64,000 nt of DNA from Geothrix sp. (lineage in GTDB: Bacteria > Acidobacteriota > Holophagae > Holophagales > Holophagaceae). Within the stretch, counting starts at the first letter, position 1, and each line of letters begins with the position of its first letter. Where the stretch lies: the NCBI GenBank assembly GCA_019449415.1, contig JAGRPP010000017.1, positions 310,001 to 374,000 of the forward strand. Reading direction: 5' to 3'. Under the pieces are notes generated by a model. The model was not told the DNA's origin and made no database searches. It saw only the letters and a program-made list of their open reading frames with translations. Positions 24,927-33,687 of this stretch are shown in pieces. A program made the position numbers and the translations under genes.

Positions 24927-26666
24927 ATGCCTCCCTCCCTCCCGACCTTCCCCGCTCATGGCCAGAAACGCTGGCCGGGGTTCATTGTGGGCGTGGTGAT
25001 CGTCCTGGTCGGGGCCGGATTCGCCAGCTTGGCTCTGCCCGTGGCGGCCCGGGACATCGCCCTGAACCTGCTGAACGCCACCGTCTTCGGTGCGGCGGGG
25101 GCCGCGGCCTTCCACCGCGCCCGCCGGGAGCCCGAGGCGGCCCGGGGATGGAACCTGCTCAGCCTGGCATTGACCGCTCAGTTCCTCACTCAGGCCTGGG
25201 CGCTCCACAGCCTGGTCCGATATGGCCAGCCACCGGCCTTCCCTTCCCTTGGGGAAGCCTTCTCCTTCCTGTCTCTGGCGCTGACCATCGCAGCCCTGCT
25301 GGCCTGGCCTCTGGTCTCGACCAGCGGATCGGAGCGTCTGAGGAAGGGGCTCGATGGCCTGGGCATCGCGGCGGCGGTCTTCTTCGTCGCCTGGATCTTC
25401 GCCCTTGGCCCGCTCTTCCGCGACACCGCCGCCACGCCCCTGAACCGGGCCGTGATGGTGGGCTTCTTCCTCGGCAACACCACCATCCTCGGCATCGGCG
25501 CCTACCTCTGCGCCCGCCAGCCCAGCCGTCTGGGGGGGCCCCTCGGCTGGGTCATGCTGACCTTCGGCCTCTCGCTCCTCCAGGTGACCATCCAGGTGCC
25601 CCTGAGCCTGGCGGGTGGCTACTATGTGGGCCACCCCCTGGACATGCTGGTGCTCCTCGCGGGCCTCGGCGTCCTGTTGGCCCCCCTGGCCCCGCACCCC
25701 GTCCAGCCCGGTCCCGCGCCGGATGCCGAGACCCGGGACACCTCTCTGGGCACCCTCATCCTGCCCCTGGTCCCCACGGCCACCGCCGTTCCCTTCGCCC
25801 TGAGCGTGCTGTTTCTCGCGCCGGAACGCGTGGACCGCCCCTTCCTCATCACCGGCATCCTCATGACCACCCTGGGCTTGCTCCGGGGCCTGCTGGCGCT
25901 CCGCGATCTCCAGCTGCTCTCCACCGCCCTGGAAGCCAGGGTGCAGGAGCGCACCCGTTCCCTGGAGGCCGCCCAGGAACTTCTGCTCAAAACGGAGCGC
26001 CTGAACGGCGTGGCCATCCTCGGCGCGGGTCTCGCCCACGACCTGAAGAACCTGCTGGGCGTCATCCGCCTGCGCACGGACCTCCTGACGGCCCGCCTCG
26101 GGAACCGGGAGACCGAGGCCAGGCAGGATGTGGAGGGGCTCCGGGAAGCCGCCGCCCGGGCGGAAGCGCTCACCGCGGACCTGATGGCCTTCGGCCGCGG
26201 CTCGGAGGATGCCCCGGTGGCCGTGGACCTCGCCTTGCGGGTGCAGCAGCTCCGGCCCCTGCTGCGCGCCACCCTGCCCGCCGGCATCCGGTTCACGGTC
26301 GACCTCCCCCCGGATCCCGTCTTCGTCCTCAGCCAGCCCGGCCGCCTCGATCAACTGATCGTCAACCTCGTCCTCAACGCCCGGGACGCCATGCCCGACG
26401 GCGGCGTCCTGCGCCTCGCCGTGGCCTTGGAGGACCGGGGTTCCCAGGCGGAGCTGACCGTCTCGGATACGGGCGTGGGCATCCCCGAACCGCTGCAGGC
26501 CCGCATCTTCGAGCCCTTCTTCACGACCAAGGCCCCCGGTCGCGGCACCGGCCTGGGCCTGGCCTCCGTCCACCAGACTGTGGTGCTCCTCGGCGGGTCG
26601 CTCTCCCTGGTCAGCCAGCCCAACCAGGGCACCACCTTCACGCTGAGATTCCCGGCCTGCGCCTGA
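24927..26666 (+). CDS. Orphan membrane sensor histidine kinase
   Basis: 579-aa kinase. About nine hydrophobic helices fill residues 15-320, an unusual all-membrane sensor with no periplasmic domain. A short coiled linker (LEARVQERTRSLEAAQELL) leads to the phosphoacceptor H371 in LGAGLAHDLKNLLGVI and an ATPase domain with NLVLNARDAMPDGG (N box), DTGVGIPE and FFTTKAPGRGTGLGLA (F and G boxes). The H box AHDLKN resembles the NtrB-like class. No response regulator gene is adjacent. AAGGGG lies 7 nt before ATG 24927. Its signal is unknown and may be a membrane state or a lipophilic ligand. Confidence 0.92.
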   Translation: MPPSLPTFPAHGQKRWPGFIVGVVIVLVGAGFASLALPVAARDIALNLLNATVFGAAGAAAFHRARREPEAARGWNLLSLALTAQFLTQAWALHSLVRYGQPPAFPSLGEAFSFLSLALTIAALLAWPLVSTSGSERLRKGLDGLGIAAAVFFVAWIFALGPLFRDTAATPLNRAVMVGFFLGNTTILGIGAYLCARQPSRLGGPLGWVMLTFGLSLLQVTIQVPLSLAGGYYVGHPLDMLVLLAGLGVLLAPLAPHPVQPGPAPDAETRDTSLGTLILPLVPTATAVPFALSVLFLAPERVDRPFLITGILMTTLGLLRGLLALRDLQLLSTALEARVQERTRSLEAAQELLLKTERLNGVAILGAGLAHDLKNLLGVIRLRTDLLTARLGNRETEARQDVEGLREAAARAEALTADLMAFGRGSEDAPVAVDLALRVQQLRPLLRATLPAGIRFTVDLPPDPVFVLSQPGRLDQLIVNLVLNARDAMPDGGVLRLAVALEDRGSQAELTVSDTGVGIPEPLQARIFEPFFTTKAPGRGTGLGLASVHQTVVLLGGSLSLVSQPNQGTTFTLRFPACA

Positions 26667-26782
26667 TCGGTGCCTGAGCCGGGTGGCCGCTGCCGCGGTC
26701 TGTGACCCGCGGCACGCCCTCCGCCCCGCGCGATGAGGAAGGCCCCGGGCTTGCTAACCTGGATGATTCCCCTGGAGTCACC

Positions 26783-27922
26783 ATGTTCCCCCTGTTCACC
26801 GAGGACCAGACCGCCATCCGCGAGGCCGCGCGCGACTTCGCGATGTCCGAGATCGATCCCGGCGCCGCGGCCCGGGATGCCAGCGGCGAGTTCCCGAAGG
26901 CCATCCTGCAGCAGCTGGGCGAGATGGGCTTTCTCGGCATGACCGTCCCCGAAGCCTACGGCGGCGCCGGGGTGGATTTTCTCAGCTACATCCTGGCGCT
27001 GGAGCAGGTGGCCTATGCGGATGCCTCCGTGGCCGTGACCATGAGCGTGAACAATTCCGTGGCCTGCGCCCCCATCCTGGCCTTCGGCACCGAGGCGCAG
27101 AAGCAGAAGTACCTGAAGCCCCTGGCCAGCGGCGAGGAGCTGGGCGGGTTCATGCTCACGGAGCCCGACGCCGGTTCCGATGCCGCGGCCCTGAAGACCC
27201 GGGCCACGAAGGTGGACGGCGGCTGGCACCTGAACGGCGCCAAGGCCTGGATCACCAACGGCGGCGTGGGCCGGTACTTCGTGACCATGGCGCGCACCGA
27301 TCCGGACAAGGGCAAGAAGGGCATCAGCGCCTTCATCCTCGATGCCCGGCAGCCCGGGGTGGTCATGGGCAAGCCCGAGGAGAAGATGGGCCTGCGTTCC
27401 AGCAAGACCGTAATGGTGGCCCTGGAGAACGCCTTCGTGGCCGAGGATGCCCTGCTCGGCAAGCCCGGGGACGGCCTCAAGGTGGCCTTCGGCGGCCTCG
27501 ACGGGGGCCGCGTTGGCATCGCGGCTCAGGCCCTGGGCATCGCCCAGCGGGCCATGGACGAGAGCGTGGCCTACGCCAAGGCTCGCGCCTCCTTCGGCAA
27601 GCCCATCGGCGAACATCAGATGATCCAGACCTACCTGGCCGAGATGGAGGCCCGCCTCCAGGCTGCCCGCCTGCTGGTCTACCGCGCCGCCGCCCTGAAG
27701 GAGGCCGGGAAGTCCTGCACCGTGGAGGCGGCCACCGCCAAGCTCTTCACCACGGAAAGCGCCGTCTGGATCTGCGACCGCGCCGTGCAGATCCACGGCG
27801 GCTATGGCTATTCCCGGGAATACCTCGTCGAGCGCCTGTACCGCGATATCCGCGTGACCACCATCTACGAGGGCACCAGCGAAATCCAGCGCATGGTGAT
27901 CGCCCGGGAATTGCTGAAGTGA
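26783..27922 (+). CDS. Acyl-CoA dehydrogenase (short/branched-chain type)
   Basis: 379-aa FAD enzyme introducing the alpha,beta double bond in acyl-CoA. Recognised by LTEPDAGSDAAALKTRA, WITNGGVGRYFV, the DGGRVGIAAQALGIAQ helix, QIHGGYGYSREYLVERLYRD and IYEGTSEIQRMVIARELL, whose Glu (YEGT) is the catalytic base. ATG 26783 has GGAG upstream, and a TAACCT -10 box lies 23 bp before it. The enoyl-CoA hydratase (32850) and 3-hydroxyacyl-CoA dehydrogenase (44685) of this window could act with it in beta-oxidation or amino-acid breakdown, although they are not linked in an operon. Confidence 0.94.
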   Translation: MFPLFTEDQTAIREAARDFAMSEIDPGAAARDASGEFPKAILQQLGEMGFLGMTVPEAYGGAGVDFLSYILALEQVAYADASVAVTMSVNNSVACAPILAFGTEAQKQKYLKPLASGEELGGFMLTEPDAGSDAAALKTRATKVDGGWHLNGAKAWITNGGVGRYFVTMARTDPDKGKKGISAFILDARQPGVVMGKPEEKMGLRSSKTVMVALENAFVAEDALLGKPGDGLKVAFGGLDGGRVGIAAQALGIAQRAMDESVAYAKARASFGKPIGEHQMIQTYLAEMEARLQAARLLVYRAAALKEAGKSCTVEAATAKLFTTESAVWICDRAVQIHGGYGYSREYLVERLYRDIRVTTIYEGTSEIQRMVIARELLK

Positions 27923-28069
27923 TTATTTTCAACACCTGGTGAAATCCTTCTTGCCCTCATCTTGCGAGGGAGGCATCCTGCTTCCGGGGTTAACCTAAAC
28001 CGGCCCCTGGACCCGTCCGTAGGCAGCCTGTCCCCGTGGCAGCTCTTTTCGATCTTCAAGGAGTGGTAG

Positions 28070-29599
28070 ATGACGCGTCTCCCGATCTTCCCGGCCCTGC
28101 TGGTGGCCTTCTCCCTGTTGGCCCAGGAGACTCCCAAGGCCGATGGAGCCAAGGTCGCCACCCAGCTCACCCTGCAGGGCGCCATCGAGACTTCCCTGAA
28201 GAACAACCTGCAGGTGCAGATCGCCGTCGAGACGCGGGACTTCACGCGCGCCGGCCTGACCATCGAGCAGGGTGCCTTCGACTGGAACCTGACCAGCAGC
28301 CTGAGCCTGAGCAAGGTCCAGGATGCCAGCCGCACTCAGAACTTCCCTGGTGGTCCATTCAGTTCCTCGGAGACGACCTCCTTCAGCCGGAACTTCACCC
28401 TGGGCTCCACCAAGGCCTTCGGCTGGGGCGGCAACCTGAGCCTGAACTACGCGCCCTCGTACCGTTTCACCAAGGGCACGGTCAACGGCGGGCCCGAGTC
28501 TCCCTTCACCACGAACCCCTACGACGGCAGCTTCTCGGCCACCTACTCCCAGAGCCTGCTGAAGGGCTTCGGCCGCGATGCGACGGAAAGCCGCCTGATC
28601 GTGGCCCGCAAGAGCGCCCAGGCCGCGGACCTCGCCTTCCAGAAGGCCATCATCGACCTGGTGGCCAGCACCGAATCCCTCTACTGGGATGTGGTCTACG
28701 CGCAGCGCAACCTGGAGAACAAGCAGCAGGCCCTGACCCTGGCCCAGAAGCAGCTCAAGGAGAACCAGATCCGCGTGCAGGTGGGCACCCTGGCCCCCAT
28801 CGAGGTCACCTCTTCCGAAGCTTCCGTCGCCCAGCGCGAGCAGGACATCATCGCCGCCGAGGCCCAGCTCCTGAACGCCAAGGACGCCCTGATCCGCGCG
28901 CTGTATCCGTCGTCCGAGCGCCCCGCCGGCCTGGAACCCACCGATGCCCCCAGCATCAAGCCCCTGGAGCTGAATGAGGCCGCCGCCGAGAAGCAGGCCC
29001 TGGCCAACCGCATCGAGCTGAAGAGCGCCCGCCTGGACCTGGAATCCAAGCAGGTGCTCGAGTCCGCGGCCAACAACCGCACCCTGCCCCAGCTGGATGC
29101 CTACGCCACCTACAACGGCAACGCGGCTTCGCAGATCCCCTCCGAGGGCCTCTCGGCCGTCAACAAGGACCTGACCAAGGGCGCCTACCCCGGCTATACC
29201 GTGGGCCTCCAGTTCGCCCTGCCCATCCAGAACCGGGCCGCCAAGGGCACCCAGGCCCAGGCCCGTGCCAACCGGCGCCAGAGCGAGTGGAGCCTGCGCG
29301 ATCTGGAGCTCGGCATCACCCTGGAGGCCCGCCAGGCCTTCCGCAATGTGGAGGCCTCCGCTAAGGGCGTCGCCGCCGCCGAGAAGACCCGCATCTTCCG
29401 CGAGAAGGATCTCGAGGCCGAGCAGAAGAAGTTCGAGAACGGCATGAGCACCAACTTCCTCGTGCTTTCCAAACAGAACGACCTCGACACCGCCAAGAGC
29501 AGTGAGCTCCAGTCCCAGATCACCTATGCCAAGGCCATCACCGCCCTGGAGAAGGCCCTGGGCCACCTGCTGGAAGCGCGGAAGCTCGAGGTGAAGTAG
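28070..29599 (+). CDS. TolC-family outer-membrane efflux protein
   Basis: 509-aa exported protein with a signal peptide (to about LLAQ) and the TolC/OEP plan of two repeats of long coiled-coil helices and beta strands. Typical pieces are LQGAIETSLKNNLQVQIAVE at the start of the first repeat, NLENKQQALTLAQKQLKENQ, and AAEKTRIFREKDLEAEQKKF in the second. It would form a trimeric channel through the outer membrane. No inner-membrane pump or adaptor gene is adjacent, so the partner is encoded elsewhere. An AAGGAG site lies before ATG 28070, and a bidirectional terminator follows. Confidence 0.9.
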   Translation: MTRLPIFPALLVAFSLLAQETPKADGAKVATQLTLQGAIETSLKNNLQVQIAVETRDFTRAGLTIEQGAFDWNLTSSLSLSKVQDASRTQNFPGGPFSSSETTSFSRNFTLGSTKAFGWGGNLSLNYAPSYRFTKGTVNGGPESPFTTNPYDGSFSATYSQSLLKGFGRDATESRLIVARKSAQAADLAFQKAIIDLVASTESLYWDVVYAQRNLENKQQALTLAQKQLKENQIRVQVGTLAPIEVTSSEASVAQREQDIIAAEAQLLNAKDALIRALYPSSERPAGLEPTDAPSIKPLELNEAAAEKQALANRIELKSARLDLESKQVLESAANNRTLPQLDAYATYNGNAASQIPSEGLSAVNKDLTKGAYPGYTVGLQFALPIQNRAAKGTQAQARANRRQSEWSLRDLELGITLEARQAFRNVEASAKGVAAAEKTRIFREKDLEAEQKKFENGMSTNFLVLSKQNDLDTAKSSELQSQITYAKAITALEKALGHLLEARKLEVK

Positions 29600-29620
29600 A
29601 AACAGGCGTTCCCTCCTGCG

Positions 29621-29650
29621 CAGAACGGGCCCCATTCGGGGCCCGTTCTG
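29621..29650. terminator. Bidirectional terminator between convergent genes
   Basis: A perfect 13-bp stem (CAGAACGGGCCCC/GGGGCCCGTTCTG) with the loop ATTC lies between the TolC gene and the S9 peptidase gene, with no long T run. A second small hairpin lies inside the last codons of the S9 gene at about 29656-29680. Confidence 0.8.
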
Positions 29651-29652
29651 TA

Positions 29653-31890
29653 TCACTTCCGCCGCGAAGCGGCGGAAGCCGGGGGTCCTTCCGTCTTGGC
29701 CTCCGCATCCGCCGGCAGCGTATCCAGCAGGGTCTTCCACTCGAACCAGTCCTTCTTCCCCTTGATCCACTTCTCGAACCAGTTGAACTCGCTGACCATC
29801 TTCACCAGCTGGTAGCGAGGTTCGGTCAGGCCGTGGGGCATGCCGGGATAGACGAGGTACTCCACGGGCACGCCCAGCTTCTTGAGGGCCATGTAGAGCT
29901 CGTCGCTCTGGGGTTTGGGCACCCGCTGGTCCGCCTCGCCCACATGGATGAGCGTGGGAGTCTTCGCGTTCTTGATGTACTTGAGCGCCGATTCCTTCAG
30001 GAAATTGTCCCAGGCATCGTAGGGCCTTCCGCCCAGGTAGAACTCGCGGACGCTCTGGACATCGCTCTCCGCGTACATCGAGATCCAGTTCACCGCCCCG
30101 GCGCCGGTGCTGATGGCCTTGAACCGGTCGGTCTGGGTGAGCGTCCAGCTGGACAGGTGCCCACCCGCGCTCCAGCCCATCATGCCGAGCCGGTCCGGGT
30201 CCGCCACGCCCTCACGGATGAGGTGATCCACGCCGCCCATGATGTCGCCGTAGGAGAGGCGCATGAAGTTCCCGCCGATCTGCCGGGCGAAGGCCTCGCC
30301 GTAGTTCGTCGAGCCCCGGTAGTTGGGCTGGAGCACGGCATAGCCCGCGGCGGCGTAGATGTGCGGGTAGGTGACATAGCGGCCCTGGAATCCGTTCATG
30401 TCCGCGGCGGCCGGCCCACCATGGAGCTGCACGATGAGGGGGTAGCGCTTCCCCTTCTCATAGTCCAGGGGCTTGATGAGCAGGCCCTCCACCTCGACGC
30501 CATCCTTGGCCTTCCAGCGGACCGTTTCCGTGGCGCCCAGGGCCAGCCGCGCCACTTGGGGGTTCGCGTCGGAGACCTTGATCCAGGTGGCTGCCGACCC
30601 CACTGTCCGGGGCCTCGCCACATAGAGATCCAGGGGCTTCCGGGGCTGGCTGTAGCTCACCAGGAAAGCCTTGGCGTCGGCGTTGTAGCCGCCGTTGATG
30701 ACACCGGTCTCCTTCGTGAGCTGGGTCATGGCGCCGCTGGCGACGGACAGGGCGAACAGGTGCTGGTCCGCGCCCACAGCCTCAGTGAAGTAGAGGGTGT
30801 GCGAGTCCTCGCTCCAGCTGGCGTTGGACACGCTCATGTCCTTCCCGGCCATCAGATTCCGGGCGGGTCCGCCGGCCGTGGGCACCACCCAGAGCTTCTC
30901 GTTGCGGAGGCGCTCGAACCGCTCGGGCGCCGCATAGACGAGCCACTGTCCGTCCGGCGAGAAGGCTGAGAACCCGGCGAACTTCTCCAGGACCAGGCGG
31001 CCCTGGCCACTGCCCAGATCCAGCAGGTGCAGGCTCGCCTCCTCGTGGGTGATGTCGCCCACGCGACGGGCGGCGGGAAGGGCCCGGTACGAGGCCCAGC
31101 GGCCGTCCTTCGAGAGCTGGAAGGCCGCCACGGTGAAGCCCGCCCCCTCCGTCCAGCGCTTCTCCGTCTTGTCCTTCAGATCCACGGACCACACATGCAC
31201 GGGCGGCTGCTCCGGATCCGCGACGCGCACATCGAACTTCTTCTCCTTCCGCTTCAGGTCGTCCTTGTCCACCCCATCAGGGCTGGTGAAGAAGATGCGC
31301 TGCCCGTCCTCCGCGAACGCGAAGTCGCGGATGGGCGTGGCGTGCTTGGGGAGGGCCGTCACGGTCAGATCCTCCGAAGCCAGATCCACGAGCGAGAGCT
31401 GGCGGTCCTCCGCCTTGCCCGCGCTGAAGGCCAGCCACTTCCCGTCCCGGCTGAAGGCGAAGGCATGGACGCCGTCCTTGGCTTCCGTGAGCTTGCGGGC
31501 CTCGCCTCCGTCCACCGACATCAGATACACCTGCTGGCTACCCTCGCGATCACTGAGGAAGGCGAAGCGCCGGCCGTCCCGGGCCCACTGGGGGGCCGTC
31601 TCGTTCTTCTCGCGGGTGAAGGTCATCTGGCGGGCGGCGCCGGTGGCGGCCTCCGCCACGAAGATCTCGGTAAAGGCCTTGCCCAACTTCCAGTGGGGGA
31701 TGCTCACCGTGTAGACCACCCGGGCTCCGTCCGCCGACAGCTGACCGCCGCCCACGCCGCGCATCTCCATCACATCCATGAAGGTCATGGGTCGCGTGGC
31801 CGGAGTCGGCGTCGGCGTCGGCGTTTGGGCCAGCAGGGGCCCTGCTGCCGCCAGCACCATCGGGACCAGTCCCCATCGATTCGAACGCAT
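29653..31890 (-). CDS. Exported S9 family prolyl oligopeptidase (DPP-like)
   Basis: 745-aa serine peptidase with a signal peptide ending near LLAQ, then a short PTPTPTP linker, an N-terminal beta-propeller (repeats of the type FSRDGKWLAFSAG) and a C-terminal alpha/beta hydrolase domain. The catalytic Ser is in GWSAGGH, Asp in GEADQRVP and His in MPHGL. It resembles acylaminoacyl-peptidase or dipeptidyl-peptidase types that trim peptides in the periplasm. AGGAGG precedes ATG 31890. A second exported S9 enzyme of a different subfamily lies at 48735. Upstream, nadC on the same strand ends 52 bp away. Confidence 0.93.
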   Translation of the reverse strand: MRSNRWGLVPMVLAAAGPLLAQTPTPTPTPATRPMTFMDVMEMRGVGGGQLSADGARVVYTVSIPHWKLGKAFTEIFVAEAATGAARQMTFTREKNETAPQWARDGRRFAFLSDREGSQQVYLMSVDGGEARKLTEAKDGVHAFAFSRDGKWLAFSAGKAEDRQLSLVDLASEDLTVTALPKHATPIRDFAFAEDGQRIFFTSPDGVDKDDLKRKEKKFDVRVADPEQPPVHVWSVDLKDKTEKRWTEGAGFTVAAFQLSKDGRWASYRALPAARRVGDITHEEASLHLLDLGSGQGRLVLEKFAGFSAFSPDGQWLVYAAPERFERLRNEKLWVVPTAGGPARNLMAGKDMSVSNASWSEDSHTLYFTEAVGADQHLFALSVASGAMTQLTKETGVINGGYNADAKAFLVSYSQPRKPLDLYVARPRTVGSAATWIKVSDANPQVARLALGATETVRWKAKDGVEVEGLLIKPLDYEKGKRYPLIVQLHGGPAAADMNGFQGRYVTYPHIYAAAGYAVLQPNYRGSTNYGEAFARQIGGNFMRLSYGDIMGGVDHLIREGVADPDRLGMMGWSAGGHLSSWTLTQTDRFKAISTGAGAVNWISMYAESDVQSVREFYLGGRPYDAWDNFLKESALKYIKNAKTPTLIHVGEADQRVPKPQSDELYMALKKLGVPVEYLVYPGMPHGLTEPRYQLVKMVSEFNWFEKWIKGKKDWFEWKTLLDTLPADAEAKTEGPPASAASRRK

Positions 31891-31942
31891 GCCGCCTCCT
31901 GCCTCGTGTATTGAGGCCTAGATCATGGCGCAGGTCGCCCCT

Positions 31943-32791
31943 TCAGTCCATCCGCAGGCTGAGATCCACCGAGGGCGCGCTGTGGGTGAGGGCCCCGACG
32001 CTGAGGAAGTCCACGCCGGTTTCCGCCACGGCGCGGGCGCGCTCCAGGGTGAGGTTGCCGCTGGCCTCCAGGAAGAGGCGCCGCCCGCTGCGGTCCCGCA
32101 GGGCCACGGCCTCGCGCATCTGCTCAAGGGGCATGTTGTCCAGCAGGACGCCATCGACATCCGGCAGATCCAGGCAGGCCTTCAGCTGGCCCAGGGTCTC
32201 GACCTCCACTTCGATCTTCACCAGGTTGGGAGCGCTGTGCCGTGCCGCCTCCACCGCCGCCCGGATGCCGCCGGCCGCGGCGAGGTGGTTCTCCTTGAGC
32301 AGGACGCCATCCCCCAGCGTAAGGCGGTGGTTCACGCCCCCTCCGCAGCGCACGGCGTATTTCTCCAACAGCTTGAGGCCCGGCGTGGTCTTGCGCGTGT
32401 CGAGGATGCGGGCGCCCGTGCCTTCGATGGCGTCCACGAACTGGTGCGTGAGGGTCGCCGTGCCCGACAGCCGCTGCAAAAGGTTCAGCATCACGCGCTC
32501 GGCCAGCAGAATGCCGTGGCTGGACCCCTCCACACGCAGGACTTCGGTCCCCTTGGACACCCGTTGTCCGTCAGCGGCCTCCAGGGTCACCGCCAGTTCG
32601 GGTTCAGCCAGCCGGAACACCTCCTGGGCCACAGGCAGGCCGGCCAGCACCAGATCCCCCTTGGCCACCACCCGGGCCACCATGGGCCGGTCCGGCACGG
32701 CGGCCGTGGTCCAGTCCTGGGTGCCCCAGTCCTCGCGCAGGAAGGCGCGCAGCTGGTCGCGGTAGGTCTCGGGGTGTGGGGGATGGAACAT
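31943..32791 (-). CDS. nadC: Nicotinate-nucleotide pyrophosphorylase (carboxylating)
   Basis: 282-aa cytoplasmic enzyme joining quinolinate and PRPP to give nicotinate mononucleotide in de novo NAD synthesis. Motifs: LAERVMLNLLQRLSGTAT, DTRKTTPGLKLLEKYAVRCGG (split by the active-site Arg and Lys), NHRLTLGDGVLLKENH, and IEVEVETLGQ with LLDNMP. nadA and nadB are not in the window. The gene is divergent from the enoyl-CoA hydratase gene across 58 bp of shared promoter region. Confidence 0.96.
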   Translation of the reverse strand: MFHPPHPETYRDQLRAFLREDWGTQDWTTAAVPDRPMVARVVAKGDLVLAGLPVAQEVFRLAEPELAVTLEAADGQRVSKGTEVLRVEGSSHGILLAERVMLNLLQRLSGTATLTHQFVDAIEGTGARILDTRKTTPGLKLLEKYAVRCGGGVNHRLTLGDGVLLKENHLAAAGGIRAAVEAARHSAPNLVKIEVEVETLGQLKACLDLPDVDGVLLDNMPLEQMREAVALRDRSGRRLFLEASGNLTLERARAVAETGVDFLSVGALTHSAPSVDLSLRMD

Positions 32792-32811
32792 CGGTCACTC
32801 CGGCCCCAGCG

Positions 32812-32817
32812 TACAAT
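32812..32817 (+). promoter_or_regulatory. -10 box of the enoyl-CoA hydratase gene
   Basis: TACAAT lies 32 bp before ATG 32850 in the 58-bp gap shared with divergent nadC. AGGAG follows 6 nt before the ATG. No clear -35 box is visible. Confidence 0.5.
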
Positions 32818-32849
32818 GGTCGGCAACAATCCCACATCAGGAGCCCCCC

Positions 32850-33626
<777 letters not shown>

Positions 33627-33639
33627 GTTTTGACTTGCT

Positions 33640-33675
33640 CCAAAAAAGGCGGGCCATCCGGCCCGCCTTTTTTGG
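33640..33675. terminator. Bidirectional rho-independent terminator
   Basis: AAAAAAGGCGGGCC-ATCC-GGCCCGCCTTTTTT: an 8-bp GC stem flanked by A6 and T6, so it works in both directions between the convergent hydratase and beta-propeller genes. Confidence 0.95.
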
Positions 33676-33687
33676 AGGAGGGAACGG

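Noticed and set aside
31800..31832. Microsatellite-like GTCGGC repeat near the start of the S9 peptidase gene
   Set aside because: It codes for the PTPTPTP linker after the signal peptide, a common feature of exported proteins.
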